Below, one piece after another: positions 46,100 to 58,844 of a DNA stretch of 64,000 bases. Position 1 is the stretch's first letter, and every line of letters begins with the position of its first letter. A model generated the notes under the pieces. It had not been told where the DNA came from. It saw only the letters and a list, made by a program, of their open reading frames with translations, and searched no databases. A program made the position numbers and the translations under genes. Where the stretch lies: the NCBI GenBank assembly GCA_963678855.1, contig OY787448.1, forward strand, positions 1,488,001 through 1,552,000. The letters are read 5' to 3'. The DNA comes from F22 sp963678855. Its GTDB lineage: Bacteria; Bacteroidota; Bacteroidia; Bacteroidales; Bacteroidaceae.

Positions 46100-48432
46100 T
46101 GATGAAAAGTAGTTTTTTTTTAAGTATTGTTTTTATGGTATCTCTTTGCTCATGTAGTAAACAATCAGATTCTGATCAAGTTATTTATCTCGATGCTAAT
46201 CGTCCTGCTGAAGAACGTGTAGAGGATTTACTTCCACGTATGACTTTGGAGGAAAAAGTAGGGCAGATGAATCAGTTTGTAGGTCTGGAACACATGAAGG
46301 CTAACAGTCAAACAATGAATGCAGAAGAATTGTCGAATAATACGGCTAATGCATTCTATCCTGGCGTAGAAGAAAAAGATGTTATTGAGTGGATAAAGCA
46401 AGGATATATAGGTTCGTTCCTGCATGTGCTTACTTTGGAAGAAGCCAATAGAATTCAACATTATGCTATGGATAGTCGTTTGAAAATTCCTGTAATCTTC
46501 GGGATAGATGCTATTCATGGAAATGCTAATGCCCCTGATAACACAGTTTATCCAACTAATATTGGATTGGCTTGTTCTTTTGATACGTTGATGTGTTACC
46601 ATATTGCACGTGAAACGGCAAAAGAAATGCGTGCGATGAATATGCATTGGACTTTTAATCCTAATGTCGAAGTTGCTCGTGATCCTCGTTGGGGACGTTT
46701 AGGTGAGACATTTGGAGAAGACCCTTTTCTTGTTTCTCAAATGGGTGTAGCCGCAGTCAAAGGCTATCAAGGGTCATTGTCTACTGGTGAAGATGTTTTA
46801 GCCTGTGCAAAACATCTTATAGCTGGTAGTGAATCTGTTAATGGTACTAATGGCGCACCTGCTGATATTTCAGAGCGCACTTTACGAGAGTTGTTCATGC
46901 CTCCTTTTAAGGCTTGTGTAGATGCTGGCGTTGGTAGCTTTATGACTGCACATAATGAGCTTAATGGAATACCTTGTCATAGCAATGAATGGCTCATGGA
47001 AGATGTGCTTCGAAATGAGTGGGACTTTCAAGGATTTGTGGTAAGCGATTGGATGGACATAGAACATCTTTACGATTTACATCATACAGCTTCCAGTATA
47101 AAAGATGCTTTTTATCAGACTATACAGGCTGGTATGGATATGCATATGCATGGAGTAAAATGGCTTGAATTGGTCACTCAATTAGTTCGTGAAGGGAAAA
47201 TTAGCGAAAAAAGAATAGATGAATCAGTACGCCGTATCTTAAAAATTAAATTTCAATTAGGTCTGTTTGAGCATCCTTATGCTGACGCTTCAAAAAGTAT
47301 GGAAATTCGTCTTTGTAATGAACACCGTGAGACTGCTTTGGAGGCTTCAAGACAGAGTATTGTGTTACTAAAAAATAATGGATTATTACCTCTGTCTAAG
47401 GAGGCTTACAAACATGTTTTGGTAACAGGGATCAATGCCGATGATCAGAATATTTTAGGTGATTGGAGTGCTCCTCAAAATCCTGAGAATGTAACTACAG
47501 TCCTTGAGGGATTGCGCAGTCAATGTCCTAATGTAAATTATCAGTTTGTTGATCAAGGATGGGATCCACGTAATATGGATCAGAAACAGGTTGATAAAGC
47601 TGTACAAGTTGCGAAGAAATGTGATTTGAATATAGTTGTTGCTGGAGAGTATATGATGCGTTTTCGATGGAAAGATCGTACGTGTGGAGAAGATACAGAC
47701 AGAAGTGATATTCAGCTAGTTGGTTTACAAAATCAATTAATTGAACGCTTAGTTGCTACTGGTAAACCAACTGTAGTAATCCTTATCAATGGTCGTCCAT
47801 TGGGGACAGAATGGATTGCTTCTCACGTAGATGCATTAATTGAGGCGTGGGAACCAGGGATGAGAGGTGGAACTGCTATTGCTGAGATTCTATATGGGGA
47901 TGTTAATCCATCTGCAAAATTGGCAGTAACAATTCCTCGTAGTGTTGGGCAACAACTAATGGTTTATAATCATAAGCCATCTATGTATTTTCATCCATAT
48001 ACTTTGCATCCATCCACTCCATTGTATCCTTTTGGCTTTGGTTTGTCTTATACCACTTATGCGTATAAAAACTTTAGAATGGATAAAAAAGAATTGCAAA
48101 CAGTAGAGCCAGTTCATGTGAGTGTAGACGTAACAAATACGGGAAAACGATCTGGAGTTGAAATTGTTCAATTATACATACGAGATATGTATAGCTCTGT
48201 ATCACGTCCTGTAAAAGAACTTAAAGGATTTTATCGAGTTGCACTTAATCCTGGTGAAACTAAGACGGTGCAATTTAATGTAGAACCGAAAGATTTAGCT
48301 TTTTACAATAAGAAGATGGAGTATGTTGTCGAGCCTGGTGAATTCCAGATAATGGTAGGTAGCTCAAGTCAAGATAAAGATTTACTTGTAGAGTCGTTAA
48401 CCATAGACAGTGAAACATTGATCAGTAAGTAG
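46099..48432 (+). CDS. GH3 family beta-glucosidase (or beta-xylosidase), lipoprotein
   Basis: It releases terminal beta-linked sugars. A lipoprotein signal (VSLCSCSKQ) suggests membrane attachment. The N-terminal barrel has NPNVEVARDPRWGRLGETFG, and the nucleophile Asp sits in GFVVSDWMDI (about residue 317). The second domain contains VVAGEYMMRFRWKDRTCGED, and a fibronectin-III-like end (SGVEIVQLYIRDMYSSVSRP) completes the usual three-domain form. The length of 777 residues is normal. The start overlaps the preceding stop by one base. A beta-glucoside substrate is the default for this subgroup; beta-xyloside cannot be excluded. Confidence 0.9.
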   Translation: MMKSSFFLSIVFMVSLCSCSKQSDSDQVIYLDANRPAEERVEDLLPRMTLEEKVGQMNQFVGLEHMKANSQTMNAEELSNNTANAFYPGVEEKDVIEWIKQGYIGSFLHVLTLEEANRIQHYAMDSRLKIPVIFGIDAIHGNANAPDNTVYPTNIGLACSFDTLMCYHIARETAKEMRAMNMHWTFNPNVEVARDPRWGRLGETFGEDPFLVSQMGVAAVKGYQGSLSTGEDVLACAKHLIAGSESVNGTNGAPADISERTLRELFMPPFKACVDAGVGSFMTAHNELNGIPCHSNEWLMEDVLRNEWDFQGFVVSDWMDIEHLYDLHHTASSIKDAFYQTIQAGMDMHMHGVKWLELVTQLVREGKISEKRIDESVRRILKIKFQLGLFEHPYADASKSMEIRLCNEHRETALEASRQSIVLLKNNGLLPLSKEAYKHVLVTGINADDQNILGDWSAPQNPENVTTVLEGLRSQCPNVNYQFVDQGWDPRNMDQKQVDKAVQVAKKCDLNIVVAGEYMMRFRWKDRTCGEDTDRSDIQLVGLQNQLIERLVATGKPTVVILINGRPLGTEWIASHVDALIEAWEPGMRGGTAIAEILYGDVNPSAKLAVTIPRSVGQQLMVYNHKPSMYFHPYTLHPSTPLYPFGFGLSYTTYAYKNFRMDKKELQTVEPVHVSVDVTNTGKRSGVEIVQLYIRDMYSSVSRPVKELKGFYRVALNPGETKTVQFNVEPKDLAFYNKKMEYVVEPGEFQIMVGSSSQDKDLLVESLTIDSETLISK

Positions 48433-48459
48433 TAGTTTAATAGTAATTAGATTGTTTTA

Positions 48460-48520
48460 AGCAGTGGAATTTGATGGAAATATTTTGTGTATTTCTAGCT
48501 TATTTCACTGCTACTTTTTT
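48460..48520 (+). terminator. Terminator after the GH3 gene
   Basis: AGCAGTG (48460-48466) pairs with CACTGCT (48506-48512) and is followed by ACTTTTTTAT. The loop is long (about 39 nt) but partly self-complementary near the stem (GAAAT/ATTTC). It probably ends the esterase-to-GH3 transcript. The remaining gap to 48680 is AT-rich with no gene. Confidence 0.6.
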
Positions 48521-48680
48521 ATAGGTATGGATAGGTGTCATCTTATTTGACACTTAGTTGTGAATGAGATTTGTGATAGTTGTATGTTAATAAATTACTT
48601 CTTTTGAGAAGAGTGTTATACATAAGATACTTACTTTGCAAACATGTGCATAAATTTTTAGGCTGAATTTATATCAACTT

Positions 48681-48712
48681 TTTGACAATACGTAGATAAC
48701 TCTTTATCTTCG
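48681..48712 (+). promoter_or_regulatory. Promoter of the GH31 gene
   Basis: TTTG at 48681-48684, a 20 bp spacer and TATCTTCG at 48705-48712, one mismatch from TAnnTTTG. It lies 28 bp upstream of the start codon, so GH31 is transcribed separately from the Sus operon. Confidence 0.6.
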
Positions 48713-48740
48713 TCACGTATCAATTAATTGACCTATAATT

Positions 48741-51353
48741 ATGAAGCATTTACTTATTCCAGCGAACTTTATTAGTATCGCTTTAATTGCTGTGCTTAGT
48801 TTTCTGTTTGTGTCGTGTAACAAGAAACAAACAAAAGAAACTAGTTATTTAACAGCTGAAAAAACGGCGGTATTTATACCTGCTGGATTTGATTCCTTAG
48901 ACTTTGTCCCTTCTGTTGCTCTAGTGAAAACATTAGATAAGGCTAGTAAAATTCCAGAAAATTGGACTCTACGACCTGTATTTTCAACAGTAAATACGCC
49001 ATATGAGACCATGCCTCGTTTAAATAATGATGGGAGTGTCCCTATGCGTTATAGAGCAAAAATTTCGGGATTAGAGGATGTTGACTTCTATGGTACTGGT
49101 GAACAAACTGGTGATTTAAAAAGAAATGGTACTATTGTACCTTTATATAATAATGATAATTATATGTGGTCTAAGGGTCGCATGTATCAATCTATGCCTT
49201 TTGTGATGGGTATACGTCCAGATGGAACAGCATTTGGTGTGATTGCAGATGCAACATCTCGTGGTGAAATTTCATTGAAAGACGGAGCAATTACCATGGA
49301 TTTTGAAAATCATCCATTTAAGGTTTATATCTTTGAAGAAGATAATCCTGCTGATGTTGTTAGTCATTTAGCTGAATTAGTTGGTCATATGCAATTGCCA
49401 CCAAAATGGGCTTTAGGATATCAGCAAAGTCGCTATTCATATATGAGTGAAAAAGAGGGTAAAGACATCATGAGAACTTTCCGCAAAAAGAAGATACCAT
49501 GTGATGTAATATGGTTCGATATTGACTATATGGATGGTTTTAGAATCTTTACTTTTAACAATAGAACATTCCCAAATCCTAAACGTCTAAATGATTTCGC
49601 ACATAATATTCACTTTAAGACGGTTTATATGATTGACCCTGGTGTGAAGGTAGATAAGGGGTACTCAGTATATGATCAACTAGTTGCAAATAAAGGATAT
49701 GTTCTTAATAAGAAACCAGTTGTAGGAGAGAAAGACCAAGACGCAAGCACATCTTTAGCAGTGCAAGTCTCTGCAACAAGTTCACAAAGTGAGGTGAATC
49801 AACCATTAGCTATGATAGATAACGATCATGCAACTTATTGGTTGAGTAATATTTCTGATAAGCATCCAGCTGTAATCGTGGATTTAGGAGCTAATAGTGA
49901 AATCTTAAATATTGGTATTGAATGGCATAGTATACATTTTCCAGTCGACTATATTATTGAGACATCTAATGATAAAACAAGCTGGAAACTCTTTAACAGC
50001 ATTAAGAATCAGAAAACCGGAGGTTTTTTTGAAGTACCTTATAAAGAGCAAACTCAGGCACGTTATGTTCGTATATCTTCTAGCAAATTAGCCAAGGAGC
50101 AAATTGGTATTCACGAAATAATGCTTAATGGAGATCCTGTCAATTATGACAATCCAGATATGCCAGATGATATGGCTGGAGGTCGTGTGTGGCCAGGTAT
50201 GTGCGCCTTCCCAGACTTTACTCAACCAGCAACACAAGAATGGTGGGCTGGTCTTTGTAAAGACTTTATGTCAACAAATGAAATTGATGGAATGTGGAAT
50301 GATATGAATGAACCTGCTGTATTTGGTGGTGGTGCATTGTTTACTTTACTTGATAGAGCATGGCATCCTGCTGGGTATCAAACAGCTAATGGGCTATTGC
50401 CAGCGGGGCCACATAGCCAATATCATAATGTATATGGTATGATGATGGTTGAAGCATCTCGTAATGGTATTCAAGAAGCAAGTCCAGATAAACGTCCATT
50501 CGTGCTTAGTCGTGCAAACTACTTAGGCGGACATCGTTTTGCAGCAACATGGACAGGTGATATTGCTGCATCAGAAGCACATATGAAGATGACAACACCG
50601 ATGTGTATTAATATTGGACTATCAGGTCAGCCGTTTATTGGTCCAGATTCAGGTGGATATGCAGGTGATACAACTCCTGAATTGTTTGAAGAATGGATGG
50701 CTATATCTCCTTTTTATCCATTTATGAGAGCACACACTGGCAAGGGGCATAATCGTAAAGAGCCTTGGTCTTTTGGACGTAAGATAGAAAACAGTTTACG
50801 TATTGCTTTTGAACGCCGCTATAGATTATTGCCATATATATATACAGCGTTTGAAATGGCTAGTCGTACTGGACTGCCTGTGATGCGTCCCCTTTTTATG
50901 ATTTATCCAAAGGATGCTGACTTCAGAAGTGAACATGATTATTTCATGTTGGGAGGTGATATTTTAGTGAAACCTAATTGGACAGATAAACATTATAAGC
51001 AATTAGAATCTTGGAAGCCATTTTCTTTAGTGAAAGGAGACACGGCTAAGGTTCATCCTACTACCTTTCTACGTCCAGGTGCAGCACTTATCGTAGGTCC
51101 AGTTATGCAATATACTGATGAGAAAACTTTAGAAAAGATTACGTTGTACGTAAATTTTGACAAGAATGGACAAGCTATTGGTACTTTGTATGAAGATGAC
51201 GGTGATGGATATGGATACAAAAATGGCGACTATTGTCGTACGACATTTATTGTAACCAAAGAAACAAACAAAAAGGGGTATACTATCAAGAAAAGTTATG
51301 AAGGAAAAGCTCAAACTGCTGTCAAAGACCTTGACATAGTCATTTTAGATTAA
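48741..51353 (+). CDS. GH31 family alpha-glycosidase with inserted discoidin-like (F5/8C, CBM32-type) domain
   Basis: GH31 enzymes release alpha-glucose or alpha-xylose with retention. A lipoprotein signal (FVSC, Cys26) and an N-terminal sandwich precede the barrel, where WFDIDYMDGFRIFTFNN begins. The nucleophile Asp is in DGMWNDMNEPAVF (about 520) and the acid/base Asp in ATWTGDIAASEAHM (about 607). Between about residues 332 and 468 the barrel is interrupted by a discoidin-like domain (IDNDHATYWLSN, IVDLGANSEILNIGIEW, ARYVRISSSKLAKEQIGIHE); catalytic sequence resumes at GGRVWPGMCAFPDF. The length is 870 residues. The gene has its own promoter and terminator, so it may be only loosely tied to the Sus operon. 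Alpha-glucosidase is the likelier activity; alpha-xylosidase is possible. Confidence 0.87.
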   Translation: MKHLLIPANFISIALIAVLSFLFVSCNKKQTKETSYLTAEKTAVFIPAGFDSLDFVPSVALVKTLDKASKIPENWTLRPVFSTVNTPYETMPRLNNDGSVPMRYRAKISGLEDVDFYGTGEQTGDLKRNGTIVPLYNNDNYMWSKGRMYQSMPFVMGIRPDGTAFGVIADATSRGEISLKDGAITMDFENHPFKVYIFEEDNPADVVSHLAELVGHMQLPPKWALGYQQSRYSYMSEKEGKDIMRTFRKKKIPCDVIWFDIDYMDGFRIFTFNNRTFPNPKRLNDFAHNIHFKTVYMIDPGVKVDKGYSVYDQLVANKGYVLNKKPVVGEKDQDASTSLAVQVSATSSQSEVNQPLAMIDNDHATYWLSNISDKHPAVIVDLGANSEILNIGIEWHSIHFPVDYIIETSNDKTSWKLFNSIKNQKTGGFFEVPYKEQTQARYVRISSSKLAKEQIGIHEIMLNGDPVNYDNPDMPDDMAGGRVWPGMCAFPDFTQPATQEWWAGLCKDFMSTNEIDGMWNDMNEPAVFGGGALFTLLDRAWHPAGYQTANGLLPAGPHSQYHNVYGMMMVEASRNGIQEASPDKRPFVLSRANYLGGHRFAATWTGDIAASEAHMKMTTPMCINIGLSGQPFIGPDSGGYAGDTTPELFEEWMAISPFYPFMRAHTGKGHNRKEPWSFGRKIENSLRIAFERRYRLLPYIYTAFEMASRTGLPVMRPLFMIYPKDADFRSEHDYFMLGGDILVKPNWTDKHYKQLESWKPFSLVKGDTAKVHPTTFLRPGAALIVGPVMQYTDEKTLEKITLYVNFDKNGQAIGTLYEDDGDGYGYKNGDYCRTTFIVTKETNKKGYTIKKSYEGKAQTAVKDLDIVILD

Positions 51354-51380
51354 AAAACATATAGATTTTCAAAAAATAAA

Positions 51381-51420
51381 AACAAGGCTGTGTCAAAGGC
51401 AACTTGGCACAGCCTTGTTT
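51381..51420 (+). terminator. Terminator after the GH31 gene
   Basis: AACAAGGCTGTG pairs perfectly with CACAGCCTTGTT around a loop with further TCAA/TTGG pairing. The poly-A before it and the short T-run after it suit termination in both directions. It begins about 28 bp after the GH31 stop. Confidence 0.75.
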
Positions 51421-51470
51421 GGGTGAAAATTGTCCCGTCCTAACATAGCGTTACACAATATGTTTCAATT

Positions 51471-51854
51471 ATGTTAGATTCAAGCTCAAAAAAGTACGTA
51501 CGCCGTACAACGAAAGACTATCCAATGTCTTTAAAATAAGCCGTAGTAGGTGAAATAGAACGTGGTGAAATTGGTTTTTGTGCTGCATGTCGTAAATATG
51601 ACATACAATCTGAAACAACTTTGCGTCGTTGGTTGTCAAAATTTAGTACCTTTGACCATTATAACAAAACTGGTATCGGTATGAGAAAAACACCTACTCA
51701 ACGAATAAAAGAATTAGAGGAGAAAGTCCGTATTCTTAAGCGTCAAAATGACTTCTTGGAATTCGAACTAGAGAAAGCTGAGGATAAAGCTGGTATTCTT
51801 GACAAGTTGATAACTATAATTGATCGCGAACATGACCTAGATTTGCGAAAATAA
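51471..51854 (+). pseudogene. IS3-family orfA, interrupted by a stop codon
   Basis: From ATG 51471 the frame reads MLDSSSKKYVRRTTKDYPMS, LK, then TAA at 51537-51539. The same frame continues AVVGEIERGEIGFCAACRKY and TLRRWLSKF, a typical helix-turn-helix, then a leucine-zipper-like stretch (KELEEKVRILKRQNDFLEFE) to a stop at 51852. One C-to-T change of a CAA codon would explain the internal stop. The downstream part could only be made from an internal start. Confidence 0.8.
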
Positions 51855-52756
51855 ACAATTCCCCGAGCAATCCAAGAGTACAGCAAAGAAAAAGGCAAAC
51901 CAATAAGTTTTCTTTGTCGGTTGTTCGGTGTCTGCCGTCAAACGTATCATCGCTCTTTTTGGCTGGTCCGCACTCATCAAGAAATAGCGAGCCAAGTCAT
52001 TGACATGGTTCTCGGTGTCCGTCATCGCATGCCTCGTGTTGGTGGGCGTAAACTGTACTACTTGCACAAGATGATCTTTCCATGCTCCATGTAGGTCGTG
52101 ATAAACTATTTGCGATATTGCGCGCTAATCATTTATTGATTCCACGCAAGCGACAATATCACAAGACGACTAATTCTAAGCATATGTTTCATAAGCATAG
52201 TAACCTTATAGTAGGAATTGTACCCAATAGGCCAGAGCAGATTTGTGCTTCTGATATTACTTATATCCAAACTCAGGGCAAAGCTCTGTATCTATCATTA
52301 GTCACCGATACCTATTCTAAAAAGATATTAGGATATCATCTTTCTAAAGACCTAACAGCACAAGGGCCAATTAAAGCTTTAAGAATGGCTGTGAGGCATA
52401 GAGAGTATAAACAGGAACAACTTATCCATCACTCAGATAGAGGAATACAATATTGTTGCCCTGCTTATCAACGTGAACTTGAGAAGCATCATATAACTTG
52501 CTCCATGACAGAATCCTATCACCCTTATGCAAATGCCGTTGCAGAACGCATAAACGGAGTCTTAAAACAGGAGTTTTTAAGAGATAGTTCTTGTCTAGAA
52601 TTTAAAGACATGCAAAGACTAGTAGCCCAAAGTATCGACATATATAATAATGTTAGACCGCATTTATCTTCTCATATGCTCACCCCACAAGAGATGCATC
52701 AACAAAGAAAGATTCCTATTAGGACTTACTCAACGCTGTCTAAAAGCATAGTGTAG
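51855..52756 (+). pseudogene. IS3-family orfB transposase (DDE), frameshifted
   Basis: The N-terminal part is in frame with orfA after its stop (RAIQEYSKEKGKPISFLCRL, then VIDMVLGVRHRMPRVGGRKL) and ends at TAG near 52093. The rest is in another frame from 52082 (MLHVGRDKLFAILRANHLLI). A one-base deletion near 52078 joins them. The integrase core keeps all three acidic residues: Asp in CASDITYIQT, Asp in HHSDRGIQYC and Glu in ANAVAERINGVLK. The element is therefore probably immobile unless helped in trans. Confidence 0.85.
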
Positions 52757-52819
52757 AGTTTGTTGATTAAATGAATTTCCTATATCTTGCGATGAAATAG
52801 AGATTGTACTAATAATAAA

Positions 52820-52855
52820 ATCAGGTCATAAGACTTGATAATCCTATGACCTGAT
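52820..52855 (-). terminator. Strong hairpin downstream of the rRNA operon
   Basis: ATCAGGTCATA (52820-52830) pairs with TATGACCTGAT (52845-52855). Read on the minus strand it is followed by TTTTATTATT, so it could be a backup terminator for transcripts coming from the rRNA operon. Confidence 0.55.
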
Positions 52856-52934
52856 AAAATGTCTGGTTAAAGTACAGACCAGTGTGAAGATGTACTAAGT
52901 AAATAACTGTAACGCATAGATCAGGCGAAGACCA

Positions 52935-53196
52935 AAGTGATGGACTTGACTCCAAATAAGCTGCACGTAGGTTATGATACTCTCAGTCATTGTTCGCGAA
53001 CTAGATGTCTAAGTTGGCGTACTTTAACTAACTACAAGCCTTGAAGAGATTATATACTGTGTAATACAGACATGCTGGAACTTAATATACATGATCAATG
53101 TCCTGTGCATAACCCCTGTGTATTATGTTGATAACAAACATAGTTGATGACAATTGGTATGTGCTTCTATTACACATACCCCTGCATAAATAACAA
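52935..53196. other. Gap between the insertion sequence and the rRNA operon
   Basis: No gene is seen. The gap holds a perfect hairpin GGTATGTG (53156-53163)/CACATACC (53173-53180) and one exact DnaA-box-like 9-mer on the minus strand (TGTGCATAA, 53104-53112) with a weaker one 13 bp further (TGTGTATTA, 53117-53125). Otherwise nothing is recognised. Confidence 0.4.
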
Positions 53197-53228
53197 AAGC
53201 CTCCGAGAAATTCATCTCGAAGGCTTTC
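53197..53228 (-). terminator. Terminator of the rRNA operon
   Basis: AAAGCCTCCGAGA pairs with TCTCGAAGGCTTT around an ATTCA-type loop, with a single bulge or mismatch. On the minus strand it lies directly after the 5S gene and is followed by TGTTATTT. The poly-A on the other side gives a U-run for the opposite strand too. Confidence 0.8.
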
Positions 53229-53236
53229 AAAAAAAA

Positions 53237-53344
<108 letters not shown>

Positions 53345-53409
53345 AATAAGGTAGACATATAATACAAACCATTTTCACTGTAAAATGACAAACATACACT
53401 AGAAGAAAG

Positions 53410-56285
<2,876 letters not shown>

Positions 56286-56451
56286 TATACTTTCTAGTGT
56301 TGCCACTAGAACGCTCGTATAAATTTGTTACTTTACGGTTATCAATAAATCATTGCTGATTTACAATAACAGAAAATTGGTTTGTACAATATGTCAAAGA
56401 TCAAAGTGAATAATGCCTTTAATCATTGCTGATTAAGATAGTTATTCGGTG

Positions 56452-56525
56452 TGGAGAATATCGGATTCGAACCGATGACCCCCTGCGTGCAAGGCAGGTG
56501 CTCTAGCCAGCTGAGCTAATCCCCC
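56452..56525 (-). tRNA. tRNA-Ala (anticodon TGC)
   Basis: 74 nt on the minus strand. The acceptor GGGGGAT pairs with ATTCTCC, the D-arm is AGCTCAGCTGG, the anticodon loop is CTTGCACG, and the T-loop is GTTCGAATC. CCA is not encoded. It lies in the 16S-23S spacer. Confidence 0.95.
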
Positions 56526-56529
56526 AAAG

Positions 56530-56603
56530 TAGTCCCACGCAGATTTGAACTGCGGACCTCTACATTATCAGTGTAGCGCTCTAACCAACTGAGCTATAGG
56601 ACT
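56530..56603 (-). tRNA. tRNA-Ile (anticodon GAT)
   Basis: 74 nt on the minus strand. The acceptor AGTCCTA pairs with TGGGACT, the D-arm is AGCTCAGTTGG, the anticodon loop is CTGATAA, and the T-loop is GTTCAAATC. CCA is not encoded. Only 4 bp separate it from tRNA-Ala. Confidence 0.95.
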
Positions 56604-56754
56604 AGTTCAAAATAATCTGCTGTAGTAAGTGGCACTCAGCTTCATACTTTCTCTTATATGTTTAACACAACAACAAGCAAGTGTACAAGTAATCATTAAA
56701 CCGATTACAAGTATAATCAACTTGACACCTAAAATAGGTCATAAGTCATCTCTC

Positions 56755-58277
<1,523 letters not shown>

Positions 58278-58543
58278 TAAAAATATTATTTAACGACAGA
58301 CACACTAAAAGCGCGCTGTCAAAGTTGATCTGATTAATCAAGATGACCTGATTACAAGTTATTGGATTACACCTGTTTCAATATTTAAATTGACGGTTCA
58401 ATAATTTTGCTATTATAAAATCATAATAGCCTTGTACTACTTGTTGTTATGTAAATATCTTCAAAGAACACTTTTCTTTTTTTCGCCTCCTCGTTGGTAG
58501 CTGGTTCGCCGTTGCAAACCTTGTTTCTTTCGGAAAGCGGATG

Positions 58544-58574
58544 CAAAAGTAGCGCATTCAAACGAAACACGCAA
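58544..58574 (-). promoter_or_regulatory. Promoter of the rRNA operon
   Basis: On the minus strand: TTG (58574-58572), a 20 bp spacer and TACTTTTG (58551-58544), a full consensus match. Transcription would start near 58537, giving a leader of about 260 nt before the 16S. The rest of 58278-58844 has no gene and must also hold the upstream region of the RNase R gene. A loose -7-like TTACTTTG lies on the plus strand near 58778-58785. Confidence 0.7.
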
Positions 58575-58844
58575 GCGATTTGCAAGAAAAGATTTACAAA
58601 ACACACGCTTTTAACATAAAAAGACAACCCTATCACAACAAGACAGAATTACACATTATATAATATGCAAAGAAACAACCAAAACACTCTTCCAAACTTT
58701 CATCACCATTTGAAAGAAAGCGCATCTTAAAACAAAAAAACAAGGCACAAAGTTTCCCATCTGCAAAAAAAATCACTTACTTTGTATAAGTCTTTTGCCA
58801 AACAAAAGACCTGAAATTCAGAGAAATAATAAACTCATTCATAT

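Larger units (their letters stand above)
51431..52934 (+). mobile_element. Decayed IS3-family insertion sequence
   Basis: It contains a broken orfA and a broken orfB transposase. The left end TGTCCCGTCCTAACATAGCG (from 51431, continuing TTACA) resembles, when inverted, the sequence at 52908-52934 (TGTAACGCATAG ... GACCA). Both start TG and end with the shared GCGTTACA block, as IS3 ends do. That would make the element 1504 bp. No target duplication is visible (AAT before, AAG after). The right end is less certain than the left because a hairpin at 52820-52855 lies inside it. Confidence 0.65.

Noticed and set aside
51381..51420. Hairpin with GGCTGTGTCAA considered as the left end of the insertion sequence
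   Set aside because: Both arms lie together within 40 bp and form a terminator after GH31; a better pair of ends is found at 51431 and 52934.
51840..51870. orfA/orfB junction considered as programmed frameshifting, as in active IS3 elements
   Set aside because: The two frames here are the same and are split by a stop, and orfB has a second lesion, so normal frameshifting would not restore the product.
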